Below, in pieces: positions 32,858 to 45,266 of a stretch of DNA of 64,000 nt (the stretch's first letter is position 1; each line of letters opens with the position of its first letter). The stretch spans positions 929,467 through 993,466 of the forward strand of contig CM045734.1 in the NCBI GenBank assembly GCA_024760905.1, given 5' to 3'. This DNA is from Plotosus lineatus (taxonomy: Eukaryota; Chordata; Actinopteri; Siluriformes; Plotosidae). The notes beneath the pieces are model-generated. The model was given only the letters and a program-made list of their open reading frames with translations, was not told where the DNA came from and searched no databases. The position numbers and the translations under genes are program-made.

Positions 32858-33389
32858 GAAGAAAGGAGAGCAACTCGCCAACTTATAGTGAACTGCGTGG
32901 CAAAATGCCGGTCCAGTGTGAAAACATCTCAGAATCCTCCTGGCTGCCGCCCTCATTCAGACGCCGACCATTCTTCTTTGCTTAACTGGGGTGGGATTAA
33001 AAACAGTTCTTCCTTTTCCACTCCATTTCGAAAACTTTCTCGAATTCACTTGCCTCTCTCCTGTCTGGGTCTCGGTTTCTTCGTTTGTTCACCATTGGTC
33101 ATCGGAGACGTAATACCTGTCACTGATTTTGTTTTCGGAATTTATTTGTATCATTTTCTGTTTCGGGATTTCTTTGTTCATTTCTTTTGTTTTCTTCAGT
33201 CATTTTATTTGATGATTTAAGTGATTTGTTGTTGTTGAGCGATTGCTTGTACAACCGAAAACCACGGTTTCCTTCCGACAGCTACGAATTTTTGTTTGTT
33301 TTTTTGACCTGTTGAATTTTCATTCACAATATTTTTTTTTTTTTTTTTTTTTTTTACATGTTGGAAAATAAACATCCATTCCTTTCAAA

Positions 33390-33509
33390 AAGCTTACAGC
33401 ACCTGGTATTCCTAGGGGGTCACCCATCCAAGTACTAAGCAGGCCCAACCCAGCTTCGCTTCCGAGATCAGACGAGATCGGGCCTTCTCAGGGTGGTATG
33501 GCCGTAAGT
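33390..33509 (-). rRNA. 5S rRNA gene, copy 22
   Basis: 120 nt consensus, GTTTAAG type. The T tract downstream is uninterrupted, about 24 T. Confidence 0.93.
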
Positions 33510-34040
33510 TTAAGAAAGGAGAGCAACTCGCCAACTTATAGTGAACTGCGTGGCAAAATGCCGGTCCAGTGTGAAAACATCTCAGAATCCTCCTGGCTGC
33601 CGCCCTCATTCAGACGCCGACCATTCTTCTTTGCTTAACTGGGGTGGGATTAAAAACAGTTATTCCTTTTCCACTCCATTTCAAAACTTTCTCGATTTCA
33701 CTTGCCTCTCTCCTGTCTGGGTCTCGGTTTCTTCGTTTGTTCACCATTGGTCATCGGAGACGTAATACCTGTCACTGATTTTGTTTTCGGAATTTATTTG
33801 TATCATTTTCTGTTTCGGGATTTCTTTGTTCATTTCTTTTGTTTTCTTCAGTCATTTTATTTGATGATTTAAGTGATTTGTTGTTGTTGAGCGATTGCTT
33901 GTACAACCGAAAACCACGGTTTCCTTCCGACAGCTACGAATTTTTGTTTGTTTTTTTGACCTGTTGAATTTTCATTCACAATATTTTTATTTATTTATTT
34001 TTTTTTACATGTTGGAAAATAAACATCCATTCCTTTCAAA

Positions 34041-34160
34041 AAGCTTACAGCACCTGGTATTCCTAGGGGGTCACCCATCCAAGTACTAAGCAGGCCCAAC
34101 CCAGCTTCGCTTCCGAGATCAGACGAGATCGGGCCTTCTCAGGGTGGTATGGCCGTAAGC
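34041..34160 (-). rRNA. 5S rRNA gene, copy 23
   Basis: 120 nt consensus, GCGAAG type. Confidence 0.94.
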
Positions 34161-34692
34161 GAAGAAAGGAGAGCAACTCGGCCAACTTATAGTGAACTGC
34201 GTGGCAAAATGCCGGTCCAGTGTGAAAACATCTCAGAATCCTCCTGGCTGCCGTCCCTCATTCAGACGCCGACCATTCTTCTTTGCTTAACTGGGGTGGG
34301 ATTAAAAACAGTTCTTCCTTTTCCACTCCATTTCGAAAACTTTCTCGATTTCACTTGCCTCTCTCCTGTCTGGGTCTCGGTTTCTTCGTTTGTTCACCAT
34401 TGGTCATCGGAGACGTAATACCTGTCACTGATTTTGTTTTCGGAATTTATTTGTATCATTTTCTGTTTCGGGATTTCTTTGTTCATTTCTTTTGTTTTCT
34501 TCAGTCATTTTATTTGATGATTTAAGTGATTTGTTGTTGTTGAGCGATTGCTTGTACAACCGAAAACCACGGTTTCCTTCCGACAGCTACGAATTTTTGT
34601 TTGTTTTTTTGACCTGTTGAATTTTCATTCACAATATTTTTATTTATTTTTTTTTATTACATGTTGGAAAATAAACATCCATTCCTTTCAAA

Positions 34693-34812
34693 AAGCTTAC
34701 AGCACCTGGTATTCCTAGGGGGTCACCCATCCAAGTACTAAGCAGGCCCAACCCAGCTTCGCTTCCGAGATCAGACGAGATCGGGCCTTCTCAGGGTGGT
34801 ATGGCCGTAAGC
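34693..34812 (-). rRNA. 5S rRNA gene, copy 24
   Basis: 120 nt consensus, GCGAAG type, with a mosaic spacer further upstream. Confidence 0.94.
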
Positions 34813-35342
34813 GAAGAAAGGAGAGCAACTCGGCCAACTTATAGTGAACTGCGTGGCAAAATGCCGGTCCAGTGTGAAAACATCTCAGAATCCTCCTGGC
34901 TGCCGCCCTCATTCAGACGGCGACCATTCTTCTTTGCTTAACTGGGGTGGGATTAAAAACAGTTCTTCCTTTTCCACTCCATTTCGAAAACTTTCTCGAT
35001 TTCACTTGCCTCTCTCCTGTCTGGGTCTCGGTTTCTTCGTTTGTTCACCATTGGTCATCGGAGACGTAATACCTGTCACTGATTTTGTTTTCGGAATTTA
35101 TTTGTATCATTTTCTGTTTCGGGATTTCTTTGTTCATTTCTTTTGTTTTCTTCAGTCATTTTATTTGATGATTTAAGTGATTTGTTGTTGTTGAGCGATT
35201 GCTTGTACAACCGAAAACCACGGTTTCCTTCCGACAGCTACGAATTTTTGTTTGTTTTTTTGACCTGTTGAATTTTCATTCACAATATTTTTATTTTTTT
35301 TTTTTTTTACATGTTGGAAAATAAACATCCATTCCTTTCAAA

Positions 35343-35462
35343 AAGCTTACAGCACCTGGTATTCCTAGGGGGTCACCCATCCAAGTACTAAGCAGGCCCA
35401 ACCCAGCTTCGCTTCCGAGATCAGACGAGATCGGGCCTTCTCAGGGTGGTATGGCCGTAAGT
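35343..35462 (-). rRNA. 5S rRNA gene, copy 25
   Basis: 120 nt consensus. GTTTAAG joined to CTCGGCC, which moves the TATA box one base away. Confidence 0.93.
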
Positions 35463-35998
35463 TTAAGAAAGGAGAGCAACTCGGCCAACTTATAGTGAAC
35501 TGCGTGGCAAAATGCCGGTCCAGTGTGAAAAACATCTCAGAATCCTCCATGGCTGCCGTCCCTCATTCAGACGCCGACCATTCTTCTTTGCTTAACTGGG
35601 GTGGGATTAAAAACAGTTCTTCCTTTTCCACTCCATTTCCAAAACTTTCTCGATTTCACTTGCCTCTCTCCTGTCTGGGTCTCGGTTTCTTCGTTTGTTC
35701 ACCATTGGTCATCGGAGACGTAATACCTGTCACTGATTTTGTTTTCGGAATTTATTTGTATCATTTTCTGTTTCGGGATTTCTTTGTTCATTTCTTTTGT
35801 TTTCTTCAGTCATTTTATTTGATGATTTAAGTGATTTGTTGTTGTTGAGCGATTGCTTGTACAACCGAAAACCACGGTTTCCTTCCGACAGCTACGAATT
35901 TTTGTTTGTTTTTTTGACCTGTTGAATTTTCATTCACAATATTTTTATTTATTTATTTTTTTTTACATGTTGGAAAATAAACATCCATTCCTTTCAAA

Positions 35999-36113
35999 AA
36001 GCTTACAGCACCTGGTATTCCTAGGGGGTCACCCATCCAAGTACTAAGCAGGCCCAACCCAGCTTCCGAGATCAGACGAGATCGGGCCTTCTCAGGGTGG
36101 TATGGCCGTAAGC
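35999..36113 (-). rRNA. 5S rRNA gene, copy 26, 5-nt deletion (probable pseudogene)
   Basis: 115 nt; GAAGC loss as in copies 12, 15 and 39. Confidence 0.88.
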
Positions 36114-36659
36114 GAAGAAAGGAGAGCAACTCGGCCAACTTATAGTGAACTGCGTGGCAAAATGCCGGTCCAGTGTGAAAAACATCTCAGAATCCTCCTG
36201 GCTGCCGTCCCTCATTCAGACGTCGACCATTCTTCTTTGCTTAACTATGGTGGGATTAAAAACAGTTCTTCCTTTTCCACTCCATTTCGAAAACTTTCTC
36301 GATTTCACTTGCCTCTCTCCTGTCTGGGTCTCGGTTTCTTCGTTTGTTTACCATTGGTCATCGGAGACGTAATCCCTGTCACTGATTTTGTTTTCGGAAT
36401 TTATTTGTATCATTTTCTGTTTCGGGATTTCTTTGTTCATTTCTTTTGTTTTCTTCAGTCATTTTATTTGATGATTTAAGTGATTTGTTGTTGTTGAGCG
36501 ATTGCTTGTACAACCGAAAACCACGGTTTCCTTCCGACAGCTACGAATTTTTGTTTGTTTTTTTGACCTGTTGAATTTTCATTCACAATATTTTTATTTA
36601 TTTATTTATTTATTTATTTTTTTTTACATGTTGGAAAATAAACATCCATTCCTTTCAAA

Positions 36660-36779
36660 AAGCTTACAGCACCTGGTATTCCTAGGGGGTCACCCATCCA
36701 AGTACTAAGCAGGCCCAACCCAGCTTCGCTTCCGAGATCAGACGAGATCGGGCCTTCTCAGGGTGGTATGGCCGTAAGT
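36660..36779 (-). rRNA. 5S rRNA gene, copy 27
   Basis: 120 nt consensus. GTTTAAG/CTCGGCC recombinant. The 3' flank has the longest TTTA run seen. Confidence 0.93.
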
Positions 36780-37309
36780 TTAAGAAAGGAGAGCAACTCG
36801 GCCAACTTATAGTGAACTGCGTGGCAAAATGCCGGTCCAGTGTGAAAACATCTCAGAATCCTCCTGGCTGCCGCCCCTCATTCAGACGCCGACCATTCTT
36901 CTTTGCTTAACTGGGGTGGGATTAAAAACAGTTCTTCCTTTTCCACTCCATTTCAAAACTTTCGATTTCACTTGCCTCTCTCCTGTCTGGGTCTCGGTTT
37001 CTTCGTTTGTTCACCATTGGTCATCGGAGACGTAATACCTGTCACTGATTTTGTTTTCGGAATTTATTTGTATCATTTTCTGTTTCGGGATTTCTTTGTT
37101 CATTTCTTTTGTTTTCTTCAGTCATTTTATTTGATGATTTAAGTGATTTGTTGTTGTTGAGCGATTGCTTGTACAACCGAAAACCACGGTTTCCTTCCGA
37201 CAGCGACTTAATTTTTGTTTGTTTTTTTGACCTGTTGAATTTTCATTCACAATATTTTTATTTATTTATTTTTTTACATGTTGGAAAATAAACATCCATT
37301 CCTTTCAAA

Positions 37310-37427
37310 AAGCTTACAGCACCTGGTATTCCTAGGGGTCACCCATCCAAGTACTAAGCAGGCCCAACCCAGCTTCGCTCCGAGATCAGACGAGATCGGG
37401 CCTTCTCAGGGTGGTATGGCCGTAAGT
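37310..37427 (-). rRNA. 5S rRNA gene, copy 28
   Basis: 118 nt with two single-base losses. GTTTAAG type. The following spacer holds private changes (GGGCCAG, CAGCTCAG). Confidence 0.87.
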
Positions 37428-37960
37428 TTAAGAAAGGAGAGCAACTCGCCAACTTATAGTGAACTGCGTGGCAAAATGCCGGGCCAGTGTGAAAAACAGC
37501 TCAGAATCCTCCTGGCTGCCGCCCCTCATTCAGACGCCGACCAATCATCTTTGCTTAACTGGCGTGGGACTAAAAACAGTTCTTCCTTTTCCACTCCATT
37601 TCAAAACTTTCTCGATTTCACTTGCCTCTCTCCTGTCTGGGTCTCGGTTTCTTCGCATGTTCACCATTGGTCATCGGTGACGTAATACCTGTCACTGATT
37701 TTGTTTTCGGAATTTATTTGTATCATTTTCTGTTTCGGGATTTCTTTGTTCATTTCTTTTGTTTTCTTCAGTCATTTTATTTGATGATTTAAGTGATTTG
37801 TTGTTGTTGAGCGATTGCTTGTACAACCGAAAACCACGGTTTCCTTCCGACAGCTACTTAATTTTTGTTTGTTTTTTTGATCTGTTGAATTTTCATTCAC
37901 AATATTTGTATTTATTTATTTTTTTTTCATGTTGGAAAATAAACATCCATTCCTTTCAAA

Positions 37961-38079
37961 AAGCTTACAGAACCTGGTATTCCTAGGGGTCACCCATCCA
38001 AGTACTAAGCAGGCTCCAACCCAGCTTCGCTCCGAGATCAGACGAGATCGGGCCTTCTCAGGGTGGTATGGCCGTAAGT
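37961..38079 (-). rRNA. 5S rRNA gene, copy 29
   Basis: 119 nt, indels as in copy 1; a private T in CAGGTTCTGTAAG. Confidence 0.87.
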
Positions 38080-38614
38080 TTAAGAAAGGAGAGCAACTCG
38101 CCAACTTATAGTGAACTGCGTGGCAAAATGCCGGTCCAGTGTGAAAACATCTCAGAATCCTCCTGGCTGCCGCCCTCATTCAGACGCCGACCATTCTTCT
38201 TTGCTTAACTGGGGTGGGATTAAAAACAGTTCTTCCTTTTCCACTCCATTTCAAAACTTTCTCGATTTCACTTGCCTCTCTCCTGTCTGGGTCTCGGTTT
38301 CTTCGCTTGTTTACCATTGGTCATCGGAGACGTAATACCTGTCACTGATTTTGTTTTCGGAATTTATTTGTATCATTTTCTGTTTCGGGATTTCTTTGTT
38401 CATTTCTTTTGTTTTCTTCAGTCATTTTATTTGATGATTTAAGTGATTTGTTGTTGTTGAGCGATTGCTTGTACAACCGAAAACCACGGTTTCCTTCCGA
38501 CAGCTACGAATTTTTGTTTGTTTTTTTGACCTGTTGAATTTTCATTCACAATATTTTATTTATTTATTTTTTTTTTTTTTACATGTTGGAAAATAAACAT
38601 CCATTCCTATCAAA

Positions 38615-38734
38615 AAGCTTACAGCACCTGGTATTCCTAGGGGGTCACCCATCCAAGTACTAAGCAGGCCCAACCCAGCTTCGCTTCCGAGATCAGACGA
38701 GATCGGGCCTTCTCAGGGTGGTATGGCCGTAAGC
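38615..38734 (-). rRNA. 5S rRNA gene, copy 30
   Basis: 120 nt consensus. The 3' flank has TTTTTGATAGG, a change shared with copies 32 and 61. Confidence 0.93.
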
Positions 38735-39271
38735 GAAGAAAGGAGAGCAACTCGGCCAACTTATAGTGAACTGCGTGGCAAAATGCCGGTCCAGTGTGAA
38801 AAACATCTCAGAATCCTCCTGGCTGCCGGCCCTCATTCAGACGCCGACCATTCTTCTTTGCTTAACTGGGGTGGGGCTAAAAACAATTCTTCCTTTTCCA
38901 CTCCATTTCAAAACTTTCGATTTCACTTGCCCCTCTCCTGTCTGCGTCTCGGTTTCTTCGTTTGTTCACCATTGGTCATCGGAGACGTAATACCTGTCAC
39001 TGATTTTGTTTTCGGAATTTATTTGTATCATTTTCTGTTTCGGGATTTCTTTGTTCATTTCTTTTGTTTTCTTCAGTCATTTTATTTGATGATTTAAGTG
39101 ATTTGTTGTTGTTGAGCGATTGCTTGTACAACCGAAAACCACGGTTTCCTTCCGACAGCTACGAATTTTTGTTTGTTTTTTTGACCTGTTGAATTTTCAT
39201 TCACAATATTTTTTTTATTTATTTTTTTTTTTTTTTTACATGTTGGAAAATAAACATCCATTCCTTTCAAA

Positions 39272-39391
39272 AAGCTTACAGCACCTGGTATTCCTAAGGG
39301 GTCACCCATCCAAGTACTAAGCAGGCCCAACCCAGCTTCGCTTCCGAGATCAGACGACATCGGGCCTTCTCAGGGTGGTATGGCCGTAGTT
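39272..39391 (-). rRNA. 5S rRNA gene, copy 31
   Basis: 120 nt with changes GACCCCTTAGG and CCGATGTCGTC. An A is lost at the 5' end. Confidence 0.88.
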
Positions 39392-39921
39392 TAAGAAAGG
39401 AGAGCAACTCGCCAACTTATAGTGAACTGCGTGGCAAAATGCCGGTCCAGTGTGAAAACATCTCAGAATCCTCCTGGCTGCCGCCCCTCATTCAGACGCC
39501 GACCATTCTTCTTTGCTTAACTGGGGTGGGATTAAAAACAGTTCTTCCTTTTCCACTCCATTTCAAAACTTTCGATTTCACTTGCCTCTCTCCTGTCCGG
39601 GTCTCGCCTTCTTCGCTTGTTCTCCATTGGCCATCGGAGACGTAATACCTGTCACTGATTTTGTTTTCGGAATTTATTTGTATCATTTTCTGTTTCGGGA
39701 TTTCTTTGTTCATTTCTTTTGTTTTCTTCAGTCATTTTATTTGATGATTTAAGTGATTTGTTGTTGTTGAGCGATTGCTTGTACAACCGAAAACCACGGT
39801 TTCCTTCCGACAGCTACGAATTTTTGTTTGTTTTTTTGACCTGTTGAATTTTCATTCACAATATTTTTATTTATTTATTTTTTTTTTACATGTTGGAAAA
39901 TAAACATCCATTCCTATCAAA

Positions 39922-40041
39922 AAGCTTACAGCACCTGGTATTCCTAGGGGGTCACCCATCCAAGTACTAAGCAGGCCCAACCCAGCTTCGCTTCCGAGAT
40001 CAGACGAGATCGGGCCTTCTCAGGGTGGTATGGCCGTAAGC
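39922..40041 (-). rRNA. 5S rRNA gene, copy 32
   Basis: 120 nt consensus, GCGAAG type, variant 3' flank as in copy 30. Confidence 0.93.
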
Positions 40042-40580
40042 GAAGAAAGGAGAGCAACTCGGCCAACTTATAGTGAACTGCGTGGCAAAATGCCGGTCCA
40101 GTGTGAAAAACATCTCAGAATCCTCCTGGCTGCCGTCCCTCATTCAGACGCCGACCATTCTTCTTTGCTTAACTGGGGTGGGATTAAAAACAGTTCTTCC
40201 TTTTCCACTCCATTTCGAAAACTTTCTCGATTTCACTTGCCTCTCTCCTGTCTGGGTCTCGGTTTCTTCGTTTGTTCACCATTGGTCATCGGAGACGTAA
40301 TACCTGTCACTGATTTTGTTTTCGGAATTTATTTGTATCATTTTCTGTTTCGGGATTTCTTTGTTCATTTCTTTTGTTTTCTTCAGTCATTTTATTTGAT
40401 GATTTAAGTGATTTGTTGTTGTTGAGCGATTGCTTGTACAACCGAAAACCACGGTTTCCTTCCGACAGCTACGAATTTTTGTTTGTTTTTTTGACCTGTT
40501 GAATTTTCATTCACAATATTTTTATTTATTTATTTATTTATTTTTTACATGTTGGAAAATAAACATCCATTCCTTTCAAA

Positions 40581-40700
40581 AAGCTTACAGCACCTGGTAT
40601 TCCTAGGGGGTCACCCATCCAAGTACTAAGCAGGCCCAACCCAGCTTCGCTTAAGAGATCAGACGAGATCGGGCCTTCTCAGGGTGGTATGGCCGTAAGT
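40581..40700 (-). rRNA. 5S rRNA gene, copy 33
   Basis: 120 nt. A two-base change GATCTCTTAAGCG at nt 47-48 weakens the loop region before the A box. GTTTAAG type. Confidence 0.9.
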
Positions 40701-41231
40701 TTAAGAAAGGAGAGCAACTCGCCAACTTATAGTGAACTGCGTGGCAAAATGCCGGTCCAGTGTGAAAACATCTCAGAATCCTCCTGGCTGCCGCCCCTCA
40801 TTCAGACGCCGACCATTCTTCTTTGCTTAACTGGGGTGGGATTAAAAACAGTTCTTCCTTTTCCACTCCATTTCCAAACCTTTCTCGATCTCACTTGCCT
40901 CTCTCCTGTCTGGGTCTCGGTTTCTTCGTTTGTTCACCATTGGTCATCGGAGACGTAATACCTGTCACTGATTTTGTTTTCGGAATTTATTTGTATCATT
41001 TTCTGTTTCGGGATTTCTTTGTTCATTTCTTTTGTTTTCTTCAGTCATTTTATTTGATGATTTAAGTGATTTGTTGTTGTTGAGCGATTGCTTGTACAAC
41101 CGAAAACCACGGTTTCCTTCCGACAGCTACGAATTTTTGTTTGTTTTTTTGACCTGTTGAATTTTCATTCACAATATTTTTATTTATTTTTTTTTTTACA
41201 TGTTGGAAAATAAACATCCATTCCTTTCAAA

Positions 41232-41350
41232 AAGCTTACAGCACCTGGTATTGGTAGGGGTCACCCATCCAAGTACTAAGCAGGCTCCAACCCAGCTTCG
41301 CTCCGAGATCAGACGAGATCGGGCCTTCTCAGGGTGGTATGGCCGTAAGT
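41232..41350 (-). rRNA. 5S rRNA gene, copy 34
   Basis: 119 nt. ACCAAT replaces AGGAAT at nt 98-99, shared only with copy 37; other indels as in copy 1. Confidence 0.87.
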
Positions 41351-41889
41351 TTAAGAAAGGAGAGCAACTCGCCAACTTATAGTGAACTGCGTGGCAAAAT
41401 GCCGGTCCAGTGTGAAAACATCTCAGAATCCTCCTGGCTGCCGCCCCTCATTCAGACGCCGACCATTCTTCTTTGCTTAACTGGGGTGGGATTAAAAACA
41501 GTTCTTCCTTTTCCACTCCATTTCAAAACTTTCGATTTCACTTGCCTCTCTCCTGTCTGGGTCTCGGTTTCTTCGTTTGTTCACCATTGGTCATCGGAGA
41601 CGTAATACCTGTCACTGATTTTGTTTTCGGAATTTATTTGTATCATTTTCTGTTTCGGGATTTCTTTGTTCATTTCTTTTGTTTTCTTCAGTCATTTTAT
41701 TTGATGATTTAAGTGATTTGTTGTTGTTGAGCGATTGCTTGTACAACCGAAAACCACGGTTTCCTTCCGACAGCTACGAATTTTTGTTTGTTTTTTTGAC
41801 CTGTTGAATTTTCATTCACAATATTTTTATTTATTTTTTTTTATTTTTTTTTTTTACATGTTGGAAAATAAACATCCATTCCTTTCAAA

Positions 41890-42009
41890 AAGCTTACAGC
41901 ACCTGGTATTCCTAGGGGGTCACCCATCCAAGTACTAAGCAGGCCCAACCCAGCTTCGCTTCCGAGATCAGACGAGATCGGGCCTTCTCAGGGTGGTATG
42001 GCCGTAGTT
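41890..42009 (-). rRNA. 5S rRNA gene, copy 35
   Basis: 120 nt consensus with an A lost at the 5' end; GTTTAAG type. Confidence 0.92.
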
Positions 42010-42549
42010 TAAGAAAGGAGAGCAACTCGCCAACTTATAGTGAACTGCGTGGCAAAATGCCGGTCCAGTGTGAAAACATCTGAGAATCCTCCTGGCTGCC
42101 GCCCCTCATTCAGACGTCGACCATTCTTCTTTGCTTAACTGGGGTGGGATTAAAAACAGTTCTTCCTTTTCCACTCCATTTCGAAAACTTTCTCGATTTC
42201 ACTTGCCTCTCTCCTGTCTGGGTCTCGGTTTCTTCGTTTGTTCACCATTGGTCATCGGAGACGTAATACCTGTCACTGATTTTGTTTTCGGAATTTATTT
42301 GTATCATTTTCTGTTTCGGGATTTCTTTGTTCATTTCTTTTGTTTTCTTCAGTCATTTTATTTGATGATTTAAGTGATTTGTTGTTGTTGAGCGATTGCT
42401 TGTACAACCGAAAACCACGGTTTCCTTCCGACAGCTACGAATTTTTGTTTGTTTTTTTGACCTGTTGAATTTTCATTCACAATATTTTTATTTTTTTTTA
42501 ATTATTTTTTTTTTTACATGTTGGAAAATAAACATCCATTCCTTTCAAA

Positions 42550-42669
42550 AAGCTTACAGCACCTGGTATTCCTAGGGGGTCACCCATCCAAGTACTAAGC
42601 AGGCCCAACCCAGCTTCGCTTCCGAGATCAGACGAGATCGGGCCTTCTCAGGGTGGTATGGCCGTAAGC
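42550..42669 (-). rRNA. 5S rRNA gene, copy 36
   Basis: 120 nt consensus. The spacer that precedes it (42670-43190) is the most diverged in the array. Confidence 0.93.
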
Positions 42670-43199
42670 GAAGAAAGGAGAGCAACTCGGCCAACTTATA
42701 GTGAACTGCGTGGCAAGATGCCGGTCCAGTGTGAAAACCCCTCAGAATCCTCCTGGCTGCCGTCCCTCATTCAGACGTCGACCATTCTTGTTTGCTTAAC
42801 TGGGGTGGGATCAAAAACAGTTCGTCCTTTTCCACTCCATTTCAAAACTTTCTCGATTTCACTTGCCTCTCTCCTGTCTGGGTCACGGTTTCATCGCTTG
42901 TTCACCATTGGTCAGGGGAGACGTAATGCCTGTCGCTGGTTTTGTTTTCGGAATTTATTTGTATCATTTTCTGTTTCGGGATTTCTTTGTTCATTTCTTT
43001 TGTTTTCTTCAGTCATTTTATTTGATGATTTAAGTGATTTGTTGTTGTTGAGCGATTGCTTGTACAACCGAAAACCACGGTTTCCTTCCGACAGCTACTT
43101 AATTTTTGTTTGTTTTTCTGACCTGTTGAATTTTCATTCACATTATTGTCATTTTTTTTTTTTTTACATGTTGCAAAATAAACATCCATTCCTTTCGAA

Positions 43200-43319
43200 A
43201 AGCATACAGCCCCTGGTATTGGTAGGGGGTCACCCATCCAAGTACTAAGCAGGCCCCACCCAGCTTCGCCTACAAGATGAGAGGTAATCGCGCCTTCTCA
43301 GGGTGGTAGGGCAGTAAGC
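43200..43319 (-). pseudogene. 5S rRNA pseudogene, copy 37
   Basis: Aligned length 120 nt, but about 18 changes: the start GCTTACTGCCCTACC, a scrambled central section CGATTACCTCTCATCTTGTA, CCACCAATACC, and a terminator reduced to TTTCG. The neighbouring spacer is diverged as well, so a whole unit has escaped homogenisation. Confidence 0.88.
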
Positions 43320-43847
43320 TTAAGAAAGGAGAGCAACTCGCCAACTTATAGTGAACTGCGTGGCAAAATGCCGGTCCAGTGTGAAAACATCTCAGAATCC
43401 TCCTGGCTGCCGCCCTCATTCAGACGCCGACCATTCTTCTTTGCTTAACTGGGGTGGGATTAAAAACAGTTCTTCCTTTTCCACTCCATTTCAAAACTTT
43501 CTCGATTTCACTTGCCTCTCTCCTGTCTGGGTCTCGCTTTCTTCCATTGTTCACCATTGGTCATCGGAGACGTAATACCTGTCACTGATTTTGTTTTCGG
43601 AATTTATTTGTATCATTTTCTGTTTCGGGATTTCTTTGTTCATTTCTTTTGTTTTCTTCAGTCATTTTATTTGATGATTTAAGTGATTTGTTGTTGTTGA
43701 GCGATTGCTTGTACAACCAAAAACCACGGTTTCCTTCCGACAGCTACGAATTTTTGTTTGTTTTTTTGACCTGTTGAATTTTCATTCACAATATTTTTAT
43801 TTATTTATTTTTTACATGTTGGAAAATAAACATCCATTCCTTTCAAA

Positions 43848-43967
43848 AAGCTTACAGCACCTGCTATTCCCAGGCGGTCACCCATCCAAGTACTAAGCAG
43901 GCTCCAACCCAGCTTCGCTCCGAGATCAGACGAGATCGGGCCTTCTCAGGGTGGTATGGCCGTAAGT
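43848..43967 (-). rRNA. 5S rRNA gene, copy 38 (ancestral box C bases)
   Basis: 120 nt. It reads GGGTGACCGCCTGGGAATAG, so G93 and G97 are the usual vertebrate bases, unlike the other copies. It also carries a private C-to-G change at nt 104 and the copy-1-type indels near nt 48 and 66. Confidence 0.88.
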
Positions 43968-44500
43968 TTAAGAAAGGAGAGCAACTCGCCAACTTATAGT
44001 GAACTGCGTGGCAAAATGCCGGTCCAGTGTGAAATACATCTCAGAATCCTCCTGGCTGCCGTCCCTCATTCAGACGCCGACCATTCTTGTTTGCTTAACT
44101 GGGGTGGGATTAAAAACAGTTCTTCCTTTTCCACTCCATTTCGAAAACTTTCTCGATTTCACTTGCCTCTCTCCTGTCTGGGTCTCGGTTTCTTCGTTTG
44201 TTCACCATTGGTCATCGGAGACGTAATCCCTGTCACTGATTTTGTTTTCGGAATTTATTTGTATCATTTTCTGTTTCGGGATTTCTTTGTTCATTTCTTT
44301 TGTTTTCTTCAGTCATTTTATTTGATGATTTAAGTGATTTGTTGTTGTTGAGCGATTGCTTGTACAACCGAAAACCACGGTTTCCTTCCGACAGCTACGA
44401 ATTTTTGTTTGTTTTTTTGACCTGTTGAATTTTCATTCACAATATTTTTATTTATTTTTTTTTTTTACATGTTGGAAAATAAACATCCATTCCTTTCAAA

Positions 44501-44615
44501 AAGCTTACAGCACCTGGTATTCCTAGGGGGTCACCCATCCAAGTACTAAGCAGGCCCAACCCAGCTTCCGAGATCAGACGAGATCGGGCCTTCTCAGGGT
44601 GGTATGGCCGTAAGT
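44501..44615 (-). rRNA. 5S rRNA gene, copy 39, 5-nt deletion (probable pseudogene)
   Basis: 115 nt with GAAGC loss, but on a GTTAAG upstream word, so the deletion occurs on a different spacer background from copies 12, 15 and 26. Confidence 0.87.
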
Positions 44616-45147
44616 TAAGAAAGGAGAGCAACTCCGCCAACTTATAGTGAACTGCGTGGCAAAATGCCGGTCCAGTGTGAAAAACATCTCAGAATCCTCC
44701 TGGCTGCCGTCCCTCATTCAGACGTCGACCATTCTTCTTTGCTTAACTGGGGTGGGATTAAAAACAGTTCTTCCTTTTCCACTCCATTTGAAAACTTTCG
44801 ATTTCACTTGCCTCTCTCCTGTTTGGGTCTCGGTTTCTTCGCTTGTTCACCATTGGTCATCGGAGACGTAATACCTGTCACTGATTTTGTTTTCGGAATT
44901 TATTTGTATCATTTTCTGTTTCGGGATTTCTTTGTTCATTTCTTTTGTTTTCTTCAGTCATTTTATTTGATGATTTAAGTGATTTGTTGTTGTTGAGCGA
45001 TTGCTTGTACAACCGAAAACCACGGTTTCCTTCCGACAGCTACGAATTTTTGTTTGTTTTTTTGACCTGTTGAATTTTCATTCACAATATTTTTATTTAT
45101 TTATTTATTTTTTACATGTTGGAAAATAAACATCCATTCCTTTCAAA

Positions 45148-45266
45148 AAGCTTACAGCACCTGGTATTCCTAGGGGTCACCCATCCAAGTACTAAGCAGG
45201 CTCCAACCCAGCTTCGCTCCGAGATCAGACGAGATCGGGCCTTCTCAGGGTGGTATGGCCGTAAGT
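45148..45266 (-). rRNA. 5S rRNA gene, copy 40
   Basis: 119 nt, indels as in copy 1; GTTTAAG with CTCGGCC. Confidence 0.88.

Noticed and set aside
42658..43248. A 196-codon ORF across units 36-37
   Set aside because: It is the spacer ORF extended by indels in the diverged unit. There are no protein features.
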